Shown in pieces: positions 8,964 to 17,687 of a stretch of DNA of 64,000 nt. Origin of the DNA: Alicyclobacillus kakegawensis NBRC 103104 (GTDB taxonomy: Bacteria; Bacillota; Bacilli; Alicyclobacillales; Alicyclobacillaceae); the NCBI RefSeq assembly GCF_001552655.1, contig NZ_BCRP01000010.1, positions 57,813 through 121,812 on the forward strand. The letters run 5' to 3'. Positions within the stretch are counted from its first letter, which is position 1; each line of letters starts with the position of its first letter. Both the position numbers and the translations under genes were made by a program. The notes under the pieces are model-generated. The model saw nothing but the letters and a program-made list of their open reading frames with translations. It was not told where the DNA came from and made no database searches.

Positions 8964-8988
8964 GTGCAGGCGCCAACGGCGCCTGCAC
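8964..8988 (-). terminator. Terminator of the resDE operon
   Basis: A perfect 11 bp inverted repeat (8964-8974 and 8978-8988) with a 3-base loop begins directly after the stop of the tiny gene at 8989. On the minus strand it is followed by GCTTTTGG, a weak T tract. It may also stop the convergent XRE gene. Confidence 0.65.
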
Positions 8989-9150
8989 CTACCATAGGAT
9001 CTTGATTCCATATTTTCCGCTAGGAGTGCGAAACACAGCTACATACTTCGGCGCCTTTTGCAGGACGCCCTCGGCATCACGAATGCGTGCCGCGAGACAA
9101 TCCGCTTGGAACCGGGTATCGAATATTTTCATGTAGTACACCCAGGCCAA
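8989..9150 (-). CDS. Tiny protein of the local VFRTxxGxYGI family
   Basis: 53 residues from TTG 9150; GGAGGG lies 6 bases before the start. It matches the 57-residue protein at 4725-4898 along its whole length: W-x-Y near the start, D at position 11, RD in the middle, then VAVFRTPSGKYGI. It begins 17 bases after the resE stop and ends at a terminator hairpin, so it should be the last cistron of resD-resE. Function unknown; the position suggests co-expression with the redox sensor system. Confidence 0.7.
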   Translation of the reverse strand: MAWVYYMKIFDTRFQADCLAARIRDAEGVLQKAPKYVAVFRTPSGKYGIKILW

Positions 9151-9167
9151 TGAACTCCCTCCATGTC

Positions 9168-10919
9168 TTACGCCCGCGATGCGCTGTGCGCCAGCGGGAT
9201 CGACACCGTAAACGTGGTGCCCTGCCCAAGCTTGCTGTTGACAATGATATCGCCATCATGTGCATCGACGATGTGGCGAGTGATGGCCAAACCAAGGCCC
9301 GTACCCGATCGATCACGCGTGCGCGCCTTATCCGCCTTGTAAAACCGTTCCCATATGTATGGAATGTCTTCCTCTGGGATGCCGCTGCCGGTGTCCCGAA
9401 TGTCAATTTGCGCATGGCCCCCGCTCTCGCGCACCACCAGGCTGACTTGTCCGCCCGCTTGAGTATGGCGCAGTGCGTTGTCCACCAGGTTGGTGAACAC
9501 TTGCTCCAACCGGTCTTCGTCTCCACGCACGCAAACCTCGCTGTCCGGAAGCTGCGCATCCAGGCGAATGTCCCGTTCGGCGGCCAACGTTTGAAACTTT
9601 CGGACCACGCGAAAGACGACCTCGCTGATATTCACCGTCGCAAACGTCATCTGAAATTGCCCCGACTCCAACTGCGCCAGGTCCAACAAGTCGTTGACCA
9701 AACGCTTCATGCGCAGGGTTTCATCATGGATAATGCCGGTCAGCTCGCGGCGCTGTTCCGGATCGTCACCGAATTCATCCAACAAAGCTTCCGTGTACCC
9801 CTGCATCATGCTCAGCGGAGTCCGCAGTTCGTGGGACACATTGGCAATAAAATCCTTGCGCAGACGATCCAGTCTCCGTTCCTCGCTGACATCCCGCAAG
9901 ACGGCGACCACCCCGCGCAGGGTTTTCCCATCCGATTGATACAATGGAGTCATGGTGGCCAGAATGTCCCGGGCCTGCCAAGACCATTCACGGGTTATCG
10001 GTTGACGCGCCTCCACGACTGCCTGCATTTGACCATACAGGTCTGACGGCAGCCGTGTCGAATCAGGCACCCCTGTGGCTGCCAAGGAGGTCGACTGCAG
10101 CCGACGGCGCGCCGGTGGATTGGCCAGCGTGATGTTGCCGTCCAAATCGGCCGCCACCACCCCATCATGCAGCGACGCAAGGATGTTGCTCAACTGCTCC
10201 TTTTCAAACGACAGGGCGGCAATCGTCTGTTCCAGCTCGTCCGCCATGACATTGAACGTTCGCCCCAGCCTGCCCACCTCATCGTTCGTGGCCACGTCGA
10301 TTTTCCCGTGAAACTGGCCTTGCACCATCTGTTCGGCCGCCTCGTTCATCTGCACCAAGGGCCGCGACAAATTTTTCGACACGACAAATGCCAACCCAGT
10401 CGTCAGCAAGATCCCGAGCACCATGGCGAAGATGATCAAATTGCGCATCAAGGCAATCGGTTCGTCGAGCGCGCTGATATTCTGCCAGACGGCCAGCATC
10501 CCCGGATTCGAGGCGGAATTTAGGCGCAGATAGACGGACACGACGTCGGCGTCGTCGGACTCCCCGGCAATGACCACGGGTTGCCCGGACAGAAACACCT
10601 TGCGCTGGTCCGCGGTGAAATGGTCATAGGCGGATGCGAGGTTGCGGTTGGAAGTTAAGTCAAAGCTGAGCGCCACATGAATGTCGGCCTGCTGGACGTA
10701 GGCCATCTGCCGAGCTATCTGCAGCGCAGCGGTCCGATTTCTCGTGTTGTTGATGGAGACTTGGACACTTTGCGCGAGACGGGACAGCTGGCGTGCCTGT
10801 TGCCGATAGACGTAATTATCGAAGAACTGCTGCAGCAGAATGGACAACAGCGCCAACACCACGACGACCATGCCCACGATGGTCAACCACAGTTTGACGA
10901 CGATGCTGTTGCGAATCAA
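9168..10919 (-). CDS. resE: Membrane sensor histidine kinase (ResE type)
   Basis: 583 residues. Two membrane helices (about 8-30 and 170-192) enclose an extracellular sensor segment; then HAMP, a PAS domain, the HisKA phospho-acceptor HELRTPL, and the ATPase boxes NLVDNALRH, DTGSGIP and GTGLGLAI. Its TTG start overlaps the stop of the response regulator by 4 bases. In B. subtilis ResE phosphorylates ResD under oxygen limitation. Assignment as ResE rather than PhoR/WalK-like rests on the pairing and the rluB neighbourhood. Confidence 0.8.
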   Translation of the reverse strand: MIRNSIVVKLWLTIVGMVVVVLALLSILLQQFFDNYVYRQQARQLSRLAQSVQVSINNTRNRTAALQIARQMAYVQQADIHVALSFDLTSNRNLASAYDHFTADQRKVFLSGQPVVIAGESDDADVVSVYLRLNSASNPGMLAVWQNISALDEPIALMRNLIIFAMVLGILLTTGLAFVVSKNLSRPLVQMNEAAEQMVQGQFHGKIDVATNDEVGRLGRTFNVMADELEQTIAALSFEKEQLSNILASLHDGVVAADLDGNITLANPPARRRLQSTSLAATGVPDSTRLPSDLYGQMQAVVEARQPITREWSWQARDILATMTPLYQSDGKTLRGVVAVLRDVSEERRLDRLRKDFIANVSHELRTPLSMMQGYTEALLDEFGDDPEQRRELTGIIHDETLRMKRLVNDLLDLAQLESGQFQMTFATVNISEVVFRVVRKFQTLAAERDIRLDAQLPDSEVCVRGDEDRLEQVFTNLVDNALRHTQAGGQVSLVVRESGGHAQIDIRDTGSGIPEEDIPYIWERFYKADKARTRDRSGTGLGLAITRHIVDAHDGDIIVNSKLGQGTTFTVSIPLAHSASRA

Positions 10920-11629
10920 CGGGCACCAACCTCAAATTTGTATCCAACACCCCAGACCGTGACGATGTAAGCGCTGACCTGTGGCGAGGCGTGTCCAAGT
11001 TTTTCTCGCAGCCGTTTGACATGCGTGTCTACCGTGCGTTGATCGCCATAAAACTGGTAGTTCCACACATCGCGCAGCAACTCTTCCCGGCTGAAGACTT
11101 TTTCCGGTCTTTGCGCCATGTAAACCAGCAGGTCAAACTCCTTGGGGGTCAAGGCGACCTCCTTGCCAGCCACCTCCACCCGGCGGGCTTCAATGTGAAT
11201 GTTCAGGTGGGGAAACGTCAAAACCTGCTGCAATTCCGTGCGGGCGGTGTCGTTCTCTCCAACCCGCTTCAGCAGCGCCTTGACCCGCATCACCAGCTCC
11301 CGGGGGCTGAACGGCTTGACGACATAATCGTCCGCCCCCAATTCAAAACCGTGAATGCGACTGATCTCATCGCCGGCCGCCGTCAACATGATAATCGGAG
11401 TCTGCAGGTGTTGGCGAATCTGCGTGCACACGTCGCGGCCATCCATCTCGGGCAGCATGAGATCGAGGATGATGAGCGCGTAGGGTTGACTCAAGGCCGC
11501 TTGCAGCGCCGTCTTCCCGTCGGCGGCCTCATCGACCGCGAAACCGCTGCGCTCCAGATACATTCGGACAAGGCGGCGGATCCGCTCCTCATCGTCCACC
11601 ACCAGTATCCGCACAGGCTCCTGATCCAT
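10916..11629 (-). CDS. resD: Response regulator, OmpR/ResD type
   Basis: 237 residues. The receiver domain has the acidic pair VVDDEE, phospho-acceptor Asp in LIILDLMLPEMDG, and K in VVKPFSPRE. The C-terminal winged helix has LTPKEFDLLVYM and RTVDTHVKRLREKL. ATG 11629 is supported by GAGGAGG; the upstream open frame to 12037 overlaps yhcN and is not coding. Followed directly by resE. Unlike B. subtilis, resABC is absent between rluB and resD; a lipoprotein gene sits there instead. Confidence 0.85.
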   Translation of the reverse strand: MDQEPVRILVVDDEERIRRLVRMYLERSGFAVDEAADGKTALQAALSQPYALIILDLMLPEMDGRDVCTQIRQHLQTPIIMLTAAGDEISRIHGFELGADDYVVKPFSPRELVMRVKALLKRVGENDTARTELQQVLTFPHLNIHIEARRVEVAGKEVALTPKEFDLLVYMAQRPEKVFSREELLRDVWNYQFYGDQRTVDTHVKRLREKLGHASPQVSAYIVTVWGVGYKFEVGAR

Positions 11630-11704
11630 CCCCGGACCCTCCTCGTCATTACTGCCTTCCATTATGACGATCCGCTTGTCACCGGGCAACATCCGAACAG
11701 ACGG

Positions 11705-11736
11705 AAAAAGCGACAAGGCAACGGAAGCCTCGTCGC
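11705..11736 (-). terminator. Rho-independent terminator after the yhcN-type gene
   Basis: A 10 bp stem with one mismatch (11710-11719 with 11727-11736) and a 7-base loop is followed on the minus strand by five T. It lies about 84 bases past the stop of the lipoprotein gene and before resD, so resDE should have its own promoter. Confidence 0.7.
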
Positions 11737-11819
11737 TCAAGCCGCGTACGGTCTCATGCCGACAGATTCTCACACCGCGTGCGGCGTCGGGAATCGCGCA
11801 CAGGCCGCGCGGATTCCCG

Positions 11820-12323
11820 CTAGCGGGCGTTCGGCCACACACGTTGCACCATGGCCGAGAACTGATTCCAGACGGCACTGACCGGCTGTCCCTGCTGCAA
11901 ATCGCGAGCAAATTTCTGGAACTGTTGATATACATCCGGATTGGCTGAGACGTAGACCGTGCGAATCTCTGGGTGACGGTCTTTGACCGCCGCAATAATC
12001 CGGTCCTTCGTGCGTTCGGCCAGTCCCGTATGCACACCCGGACGGATTTTTACCGCCACGTAAGCCGTGTGGCCGGCCACCATGACGTTCGCGTTCTGCA
12101 CGTGCGTCACTTTCACCACATGATTCGCGATGTCCTGCTCTACAGCCAGGTTGGCGTTGGTTCCCGGGGTCCCCGGGCGACGCATCGGAGCCGTCGTGTC
12201 GTTGCGCGGGCTCACCGCTGGGTTGCCCGCCGTGTTGGCTTTGTTCGCGGGTGGATTGCCACAGGCCGTGACGGAAAACAGGCACAGGGCTGCGGCGAGC
12301 GTGCCATACATGGCTTTTTTCAT
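11820..12323 (-). CDS. YhcN/YlaJ family sporulation lipoprotein
   Basis: 167 residues. Lipoprotein signal peptide with lipobox SVTACG (Cys near residue 21), a low-complexity Asn/Pro/Thr linker, then a YhcN/YlaJ domain with VEQDIANHV, YVAVKI and IRTVYVSANPDV. These are spore membrane or germination-associated lipoproteins in Bacillales. AGGGAGTG precedes ATG 12323. The downstream hairpin indicates a monocistron. Confidence 0.8.
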   Translation of the reverse strand: MKKAMYGTLAAALCLFSVTACGNPPANKANTAGNPAVSPRNDTTAPMRRPGTPGTNANLAVEQDIANHVVKVTHVQNANVMVAGHTAYVAVKIRPGVHTGLAERTKDRIIAAVKDRHPEIRTVYVSANPDVYQQFQKFARDLQQGQPVSAVWNQFSAMVQRVWPNAR

Positions 12324-12390
12324 GGCGGATCACACTCCCTGCACCTACTTTCTGCAATGAGTGCAAGGATTATACACCGCTTGGGCACAC

Positions 12391-13191
12391 TCACCGCCTT
12401 GCAAAGCGCCCTCGGGCTCGTCCTGGCCGGTGTACGTGCCGAAGCTGAGGCGGATTCTGCCGCGGCTGGGGCGGATCCAAATCCACGCTTGTGTACAGCA
12501 TGGCCAGTTCATCCGCGGTCAGCGGGCGAGCGCGGCCCGGACCCAAACCGGTGAGTCGCAACGGTCCGTAGCGCACCCGCTTCAGCCGTTTCACTGGAAA
12601 TCCGATGGCATCCAGCATCCGCCGGATCTGCCGGTTCCGCCCCTCATGGAGTGTCAATTCCAACACCGACTCGCGCGGGTGGTGGCGCAACACTTCCACC
12701 TTGGCGGGGGCTGTACGGCCATCCTCTAAATCGATACCTTGCGCCAAAGCGCGCAGGTCAGATGCCTCCGGCATGCCCGTCACCGTCACCCGATACACCT
12801 TGTCCAACTCGTATCGTGGATGCATGAGTCGATGGGCGAGTTCACCGTCATTCGTGAAAACCAGCAGACCACTGGTGTCGTAATCCAAGCGCCCGACCGG
12901 ATAAACCCGCACCGGCAGCTCGGGCAGGAATTCCATCACCGTACGTCGTCCCTGTGGATCCGACAGTGTGGTCACACACGAGGTCGGCTTATGCAGCATC
13001 CAGCAAACCTTCGGCTGCGGCTCGACCACCTGCCCGTCCACCGTCACCGTTTGCCGCTCCAGATCGGCACGTTCTCCCAACACAGCGGGCCGCCCGTCAA
13101 CCGACACCCGTCCTTCCTGTATGAGTTGTTCGCACTTGCGGCGTGACCCAAAACCGGCCTCTGCCAGGATTTTTTGAATTCGTTCCGCCAT
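12391..13191 (-). CDS. rluB: 23S rRNA pseudouridine synthase RluB
   Basis: 266 residues. An N-terminal S4 RNA-binding domain (RIQKILAEAGFGSRRKCEQLI) is followed by the RsuA/RluB catalytic domain; the catalytic Asp lies in YPVGRLDYDTSGLL, and NRQIRRMLDAIGFPVKRL is typical. It isomerises a uridine in helix 89 of 23S rRNA. ATG 13191 follows AAGGG; ATG 13206 is the longer option. The C-terminal tail is Pro/Arg-rich. Confidence 0.88.
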   Translation of the reverse strand: MAERIQKILAEAGFGSRRKCEQLIQEGRVSVDGRPAVLGERADLERQTVTVDGQVVEPQPKVCWMLHKPTSCVTTLSDPQGRRTVMEFLPELPVRVYPVGRLDYDTSGLLVFTNDGELAHRLMHPRYELDKVYRVTVTGMPEASDLRALAQGIDLEDGRTAPAKVEVLRHHPRESVLELTLHEGRNRQIRRMLDAIGFPVKRLKRVRYGPLRLTGLGPGRARPLTADELAMLYTSVDLDPPQPRQNPPQLRHVHRPGRARGRFARR

Positions 13192-13274
13192 CGCTGTTCC
13201 CTTCATGGATGAGGTTTTTATCTATGCATTGACCGCTATTATGGCATGAAACTTTGAGCAGGGAAAGCCCCGGC

Positions 13275-13823
13275 CTACGGCATCGGGCCTAGCAGCAAGG
13301 TGACGGCCAAGACACTGGCGAACACGCTCGCCACATCGGCCAGCAATCCGACCTTGAGCGCATAGCGGAAATTGCGGATGCCGACACTGCCAAAGTACAC
13401 GGTGATAATGTAGAGGGTGGTGTCGGAACTGGCCTGCAGGGTGGATGCCAACTGTCCCAGCCAGGAATCAGGCCCCGCCTTCGGGTCTTGAAAGATGTGG
13501 GTCATGAATGCCAAGGACGCGGAGCTGCTGATGGGGCGCAACAGACCGATGGGCAACACTTCGATGGGAATGTGCAAAAAGCTCATCACTGGGGCCAGAC
13601 CCTGTGTAAGCAAGTCCATTGCGCCCGAGGTGCGGAACACCTCAACCGCCACCATCATAGCTACCAGGTGAGGCAAGAGACGAATCGCGGTCCCAAAGCC
13701 GCTCTTGGCCCCGTCGACAAAGGAATGATACAGAGGAACCCGCTTGATGTAACCGGCGACCAGAATCCCTGCCACCAACAACGGCAAGAGCCAATTGGAC
13801 ACCGTGGCGATAGCGGCTTGCAT
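13275..13823 (-). CDS. spmB: Spore maturation protein B
   Basis: 182 residues, several membrane helices, nucleoside-recognition (Gate) domain: LPHLVAMMVAVEVFR, PIGLLRPISSSAS and SSDTTLYIITVYFG. SpmA and SpmB promote spore core dehydration. ATG 13823 overlaps the spmA stop as TGATG, with GGAGG 8 bases upstream, indicating translational coupling. Confidence 0.9.
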   Translation of the reverse strand: MQAAIATVSNWLLPLLVAGILVAGYIKRVPLYHSFVDGAKSGFGTAIRLLPHLVAMMVAVEVFRTSGAMDLLTQGLAPVMSFLHIPIEVLPIGLLRPISSSASLAFMTHIFQDPKAGPDSWLGQLASTLQASSDTTLYIITVYFGSVGIRNFRYALKVGLLADVASVFASVLAVTLLLGPMP

Positions 13824-14416
13824 CAACCGCGCCTCCGCCGTTTATCCCAGGCCCGAAATCCCCGATCCAACACAATCGCCGCGACCGTGCCGAGGGCCGT
13901 GGCGATGATGGTGGTCCCGACCACGGACGTGGGATGGGTCGATCCATACTGCATGCGGACGGCAATCACCGTCGTGGGAATCAGCGTAATGCTGGCAGTA
14001 TTGACGGCCAATAGGGTACACATCGCGTCGCTGGCCGTTTCTTTGTCGGCGTTGAGGGTTTGCAGCTCGCGCATGGCGCGCAGCCCGAGCGGGGTTGCCG
14101 CATTGCCGATGCCGAGCAGGTTGGCGCTCATATTGGCTAAAATAGCGCCCATGGCCGGGTGATTCTCAGGGACGGAAGGGTATAGCCAGCGTGCGACCGG
14201 GCGCAAGACGCGGGCCAAGGTGTCAATCAAACCGGCTTTTTCCGCGATGCCCATGAGTCCGTTCCAGAGCGCTATCACCCCAATAAGCGCCAAACTCAAT
14301 TCCACTCCGTGCTCGGCCCCGCCCAGGATGGAAACGGTCACTTGCTGCATGTGACCTGTGAACATAGCCGTCGTCACCCCAGCGAGAAACAGACCGAGCC
14401 AGATGAGGTCAATCAT
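13823..14416 (-). CDS. spmA: Spore maturation protein A
   Basis: About 197 residues, multi-pass membrane protein with Gate domain signatures (LWNGLMGIAEKAG, MGAILANMSANLLGIGNAATPLG, NTASITLIPTTVIA). Works with SpmB in spore dehydration and heat resistance. ATG 14416 has GGGGGTG upstream; a GTG at 14425 is possible. First gene of the spmA-spmB pair. Confidence 0.9.
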   Translation of the reverse strand: MIDLIWLGLFLAGVTTAMFTGHMQQVTVSILGGAEHGVELSLALIGVIALWNGLMGIAEKAGLIDTLARVLRPVARWLYPSVPENHPAMGAILANMSANLLGIGNAATPLGLRAMRELQTLNADKETASDAMCTLLAVNTASITLIPTTVIAVRMQYGSTHPTSVVGTTIIATALGTVAAIVLDRGFRAWDKRRRRG

Positions 14417-14471
14417 AGCTGGCACACCCCCAGACCTTCACTGGTTTATGGGTATGCCAGCCGCACTCGGT

Positions 14472-14906
14472 TTAGGACAACCCGGACGACTCGCTGCGGT
14501 TGTCCTGCCTCCCCTCGCCTTTCGCCTTACCGCCATCGAACAGGTGTTGGATCTTTTCCATTACTTGGGGCGCCATGTCAATCAGTCGGTCGTACAGTTG
14601 ATTCTCGTGATCGGCTGACAACAGTCGTACGTGTTCACCGTGGACAATGAGAAACCCGATGGGGGTGATGGACACGCCGCCTCCCGAGCCTCCGCCGAAC
14701 GGGTGCTCCTGGGTTGCGGAGGCGTCTCGTCCGCCGCTGCCAAATTCGCTGCCGCCGGCTGCGAAGCCAAACCCCACCCTCGACACCGGCAAAATCACGG
14801 TACCGTCCGGGGCTTCAATCGGATCGCCAATTATCGTGTTGACGTCAACCATTTCGCGTATGCTGCTCATGGCCGTCTGCATGAGCCCTTGAATTGGGTG
14901 TTCCAT
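14472..14906 (-). CDS. ytfJ: YtfJ/GerW family sporulation protein
   Basis: 144 residues. The family core is plain: TIIGDPIEAPDGTVILPVS, VGFGFAAGGSEF, then GGGSGGGVSITPIGFL. GerW/YtfJ proteins are spore proteins linked to germination. GGAGGGG precedes ATG 14906. The start lies inside the 3' end of the upstream DUF2953 gene (62-base overlap), an association also common in Bacillales. Confidence 0.85.
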   Translation of the reverse strand: MEHPIQGLMQTAMSSIREMVDVNTIIGDPIEAPDGTVILPVSRVGFGFAAGGSEFGSGGRDASATQEHPFGGGSGGGVSITPIGFLIVHGEHVRLLSADHENQLYDRLIDMAPQVMEKIQHLFDGGKAKGEGRQDNRSESSGLS

Positions 14907-15555
14907 GGTGTCCCCTCCTTCGCCAGACGCGGAGTAGCCCCATCATCGCGAGGATAGCGTAACCGAAGCGGAGCTTCATTATGCAGGAGCCCTTCAGTGT
15001 AAAGCCTGGGCTGTGAAATTCCGGTTGCACGACAATCGCGGGCTCGGCTTGGAAGGAAAAGGTGCGAACCAGCATCACCATGACCAATCCCAGCCCCGAC
15101 CAAATCAGACCGTGCAGCAGACCGGTTACCGCCGCGTCCTTAACCCCGTAACGGACCGTGACGACAAACTCGGTAATCCAAATCTTAGATAGCACCTCTT
15201 TCAGGATGCCCTTTATCTCCTGCAAGCGGGCGAGCCACTGCGGCCAATGACGTATCAGATCCAAGACCTCATGGGTGGTGAGATCCATTCTGTGGCCAGG
15301 TTCCCGGCCCGACCAGCCGAAGGTCTCATGTTGAGCCGCCACGGACGGGCCGCCAGGTCCGAGAAGAACCTCTATGTCATGGATTTTTTTGTGGATGCGG
15401 ACAAGCCCCAGTACACCACGCAGCCGCACATCCACGCTGAACCAGGAATTGTGTGAAGGTTCCAGGGATATATAGAGGGTGACAGGGAGCGCCAGGACGA
15501 ACGCGAGCACCACGAATACAACGGCTGTCAAGAATAGAAACCACAAACCCTCCAC
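14845..15555 (-). CDS. DUF2953 domain protein
   Basis: 236 residues. N-terminal membrane helix (about 4-28), a region with SVDVRLRGVLGLVRI, then a second hydrophobic segment around GLLHGLIWSGLGLVMVML. Matches DUF2953 membrane proteins that precede ytfJ in spore formers. The arginine/histidine-rich C-terminal tail overlaps the ytfJ start. The GTG start at 15555 has only a weak ribosome site. Confidence 0.75.
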   Translation of the reverse strand: MEGLWFLFLTAVVFVVLAFVLALPVTLYISLEPSHNSWFSVDVRLRGVLGLVRIHKKIHDIEVLLGPGGPSVAAQHETFGWSGREPGHRMDLTTHEVLDLIRHWPQWLARLQEIKGILKEVLSKIWITEFVVTVRYGVKDAAVTGLLHGLIWSGLGLVMVMLVRTFSFQAEPAIVVQPEFHSPGFTLKGSCIMKLRFGYAILAMMGLLRVWRRRGHHGTPNSRAHADGHEQHTRNG

Positions 15556-15644
15556 CCCGATACCAGGCGAGTTGAACGCAGAGCGTCCTTCCGCAACAGT
15601 CGCCAGACGCCCCTTATCCTATCCAGAATCGCCCAGCCCATGCA

Positions 15645-16214
15645 TCAATCCCTGGGAACGCTGGCACGTTGTTCGAACAAGGCCAGGTCTAAAGACGCGT
15701 CGTTCATTTCGGGCAACGGAGGGAGGTCTTCCAAACTGCGCAGACCGAAGGTTTGCAAAAAGGTATCCGTGGTGCCGTACAGGATGGGCCGTCCCGGCGC
15801 ATTCTGCCTCCCCACCTCGGCAATCAGCCGACGATGGACGAGGGTTGCGATGGCTCGATCCGACTTCACCCCGCGGACATCTTCTATCTCGGCACGGGAA
15901 ATCGGCTGACGGTACGCCACAATCGACAGCACCTCAAGCGCGGCCGTGCTCAACTGAGTGGCCACCGGAGTGTGGGCCAGGCGGCGCAAATAGATGGCGT
16001 GCTCGGGGCGGGTGACCAACTGCCAACTCCCGGCAAATTCGACCAATGCCAACCCGGCGCCGCGCTCGTCGTACTGTTTTTGCAGCTGCAAGCAAAGCTG
16101 GCGCGTCTCCTCCACTCCCAACTGCAGGACATCGGCAAGCTCTTCGGTCGTCAAGCCCTCACTGCCCGCGGCAAACAGCAGAGCCTCTAGCGGGCCGGTC
16201 ACATTGAGCAGCAC
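15645..16214 (-). CDS. scpB: Segregation and condensation protein B
   Basis: About 189 residues, winged-helix protein: PLEALLFAAGSEGL, LSTAALEVLSIVAYRQPISRAEIEDVRGV and DRAIATLVHRRLI are hallmark ScpB segments. Partner of Smc and ScpA in chromosome condensation. GTG 16214 is chosen because the longer GTG 16223 is part of the GGGAGGTG ribosome site. Lies 21 bases after scpA. Confidence 0.9.
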   Translation of the reverse strand: MLLNVTGPLEALLFAAGSEGLTTEELADVLQLGVEETRQLCLQLQKQYDERGAGLALVEFAGSWQLVTRPEHAIYLRRLAHTPVATQLSTAALEVLSIVAYRQPISRAEIEDVRGVKSDRAIATLVHRRLIAEVGRQNAPGRPILYGTTDTFLQTFGLRSLEDLPPLPEMNDASLDLALFEQRASVPRD

Positions 16215-16235
16215 CCCTTGCACCTCCCATCATGC

Positions 16236-16973
16236 TCACGCGGTCGCACGACTGTCCACCAGTACGATTTCAATATCAGCAAAGGGCGACGCTTGCGTAC
16301 AAGCCACGCGCCGTTCCTTAACCAACTCCAGCACGGCGAGAAAGGCTGAAACCAGTTCCTCGCGGCTGCTGTCCACAGGGAACAGGTCATAGAAACTGCA
16401 TCGCTGCCAGCGCTGCAGCCGCTGTAGGACCCTATCCATCATCTCCTCGACGCTGATGACGGTACCGGTAATTTGCGCCGATTGGTGTTGGGGCGGCACC
16501 CGTCGCATGAGCGCCCGGTAAGCGTCCACGAGTGCCCACATACTCATCGCCGGCAGGGGCGGTGCCTCCGGCGCATAGGGCCTTAGGTCCATGGGCTCGC
16601 GGGAAAAGATGAGGCTCTGCCGGCGCTCCAACTCCTGTAGCTGTGCAGCCGCCCACTTGCAGCGTTGATATTCAAGCAGCTGCTGTACGAGTTGATCGCG
16701 CGGGTCTTCTTCGGAGTCGGGGAGTTCCTCCTGCTGCCGGGGTGGGCGCGGCAGCAGCATGCGACTCTTGATGGCCAACAATGTGGCCGCCATCACGATG
16801 AATTCACTCGCTATCTCCAAGGACAGCTCTTCCATGGCCCGCAGGTACTGCATATACTGTTCCGTCACCAATGCGATGGGGATATCGTGAATGTCAATTT
16901 CATGCTTCTGAATGAGATGCAAGAGCAGATCGAGCGGACCACTGAAGGTATCCAGCACGATCTCGTATGCCAT
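16236..16973 (-). CDS. scpA: Segregation and condensation protein A
   Basis: About 245 residues, kleisin: FSGPLDLLLHLIQKHEIDIHDIPIA at the N-terminus, LAIKSRMLLPRP, and a C-terminal winged helix with VSAFLAVLELVKERRV. Bridges Smc heads and binds ScpB. ATG 16973 lies 1 base after the stop of the M50 protease gene with AGGGGG upstream. Confidence 0.9.
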   Translation of the reverse strand: MAYEIVLDTFSGPLDLLLHLIQKHEIDIHDIPIALVTEQYMQYLRAMEELSLEIASEFIVMAATLLAIKSRMLLPRPPRQQEELPDSEEDPRDQLVQQLLEYQRCKWAAAQLQELERRQSLIFSREPMDLRPYAPEAPPLPAMSMWALVDAYRALMRRVPPQHQSAQITGTVISVEEMMDRVLQRLQRWQRCSFYDLFPVDSSREELVSAFLAVLELVKERRVACTQASPFADIEIVLVDSRATA

Positions 16974-16974
16974 C

Positions 16975-17625
16975 TCAAAAACCCCCTGTATAAAACCCAA
17001 ACCAAGAGGCGACCAAGTGCCAGGATGCATTCAGGATGGGCGACAGAATCGTGTTGCGCAGGGGCGGGATGACCACCACCAACAGAAGCAAAAACGGGCC
17101 ATAGGTTTCATATCGATGGTACCAAGAGAGGTGACGATACGGAACCCAAGCTGAAACGACACGGGACCCGTCCAGCGGAGGAACCGGGATCAAATTGAAC
17201 ACGCACAGTGTCACGTTCACCACGGCCCCCCACGTCAACAGCTGCAACGCAAAAGCCGGCAGGCCGCCGGCAGAAAATCCGGACACGGGCATGGCACGTA
17301 GCACAAGGAAGCACACTACAGCCAGTAACAAGTTTGACGCAGGTCCGGCTAAGGCCACAAACATGAGGTCGCGGCGCGGGTGCCGCAGACGAGACACATC
17401 CACGGGTACCGGCTTGGCCCAGCCAATGGGACCAAAGAGAATCAAGATTAGCCCGAGCGGATCGAGATGGACCAACGGATTCAAGGACAGGCGGCCTGCC
17501 AGGCGGGCCGTATGGTCGCCGAGCCGGTCTGCGGTCCACGCGTGAGCAAACTCATGAAACACAAGGCTGACGGGAATGGTGATGACATAGAAAATGAAGT
17601 TGGGACTAAACAGGTTCTGAAGCAA
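16975..17625 (-). CDS. Site-2 protease family (M50) membrane metalloprotease
   Basis: 216 residues, several membrane helices. The zinc motif HEFAHA (HExxH) is near residue 24 and the third ligand region is NLIPVPPLDGSRV (NPDG-like). Such short PDZ-less members (YwhC/YdjP type) commonly precede scpA in Firmicutes. TTG start with AAGGGG upstream. First gene of the M50-scpA-scpB operon. The substrate is unknown. Confidence 0.85.
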   Translation of the reverse strand: MLQNLFSPNFIFYVITIPVSLVFHEFAHAWTADRLGDHTARLAGRLSLNPLVHLDPLGLILILFGPIGWAKPVPVDVSRLRHPRRDLMFVALAGPASNLLLAVVCFLVLRAMPVSGFSAGGLPAFALQLLTWGAVVNVTLCVFNLIPVPPLDGSRVVSAWVPYRHLSWYHRYETYGPFLLLLVVVIPPLRNTILSPILNASWHLVASWFGFYTGGF

Positions 17626-17681
17626 GGAACGAACCCCTTTTGCGGCCGTATGCGCGGTTCTAGAGCCACTCTGGTGGGGCT

Positions 17682-17687
17682 ATTATA
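17682..17687 (-). promoter_or_regulatory. Possible extended -10 promoter of M50-scpA-scpB
   Basis: On the minus strand a perfect TATAAT preceded by TG at the extended -10 position overlaps the stop codon of the preceding methyltransferase-like gene. It lies about 57 bases ahead of the protease start. No good -35 is seen, as expected for extended -10 promoters. Confidence 0.4.

Noticed and set aside
10916..12037. Extended resD frame of 373 codons
   Set aside because: The first 136 codons overlap a terminator and the yhcN-type gene; the receiver domain begins right after ATG 11629 with a good ribosome site.
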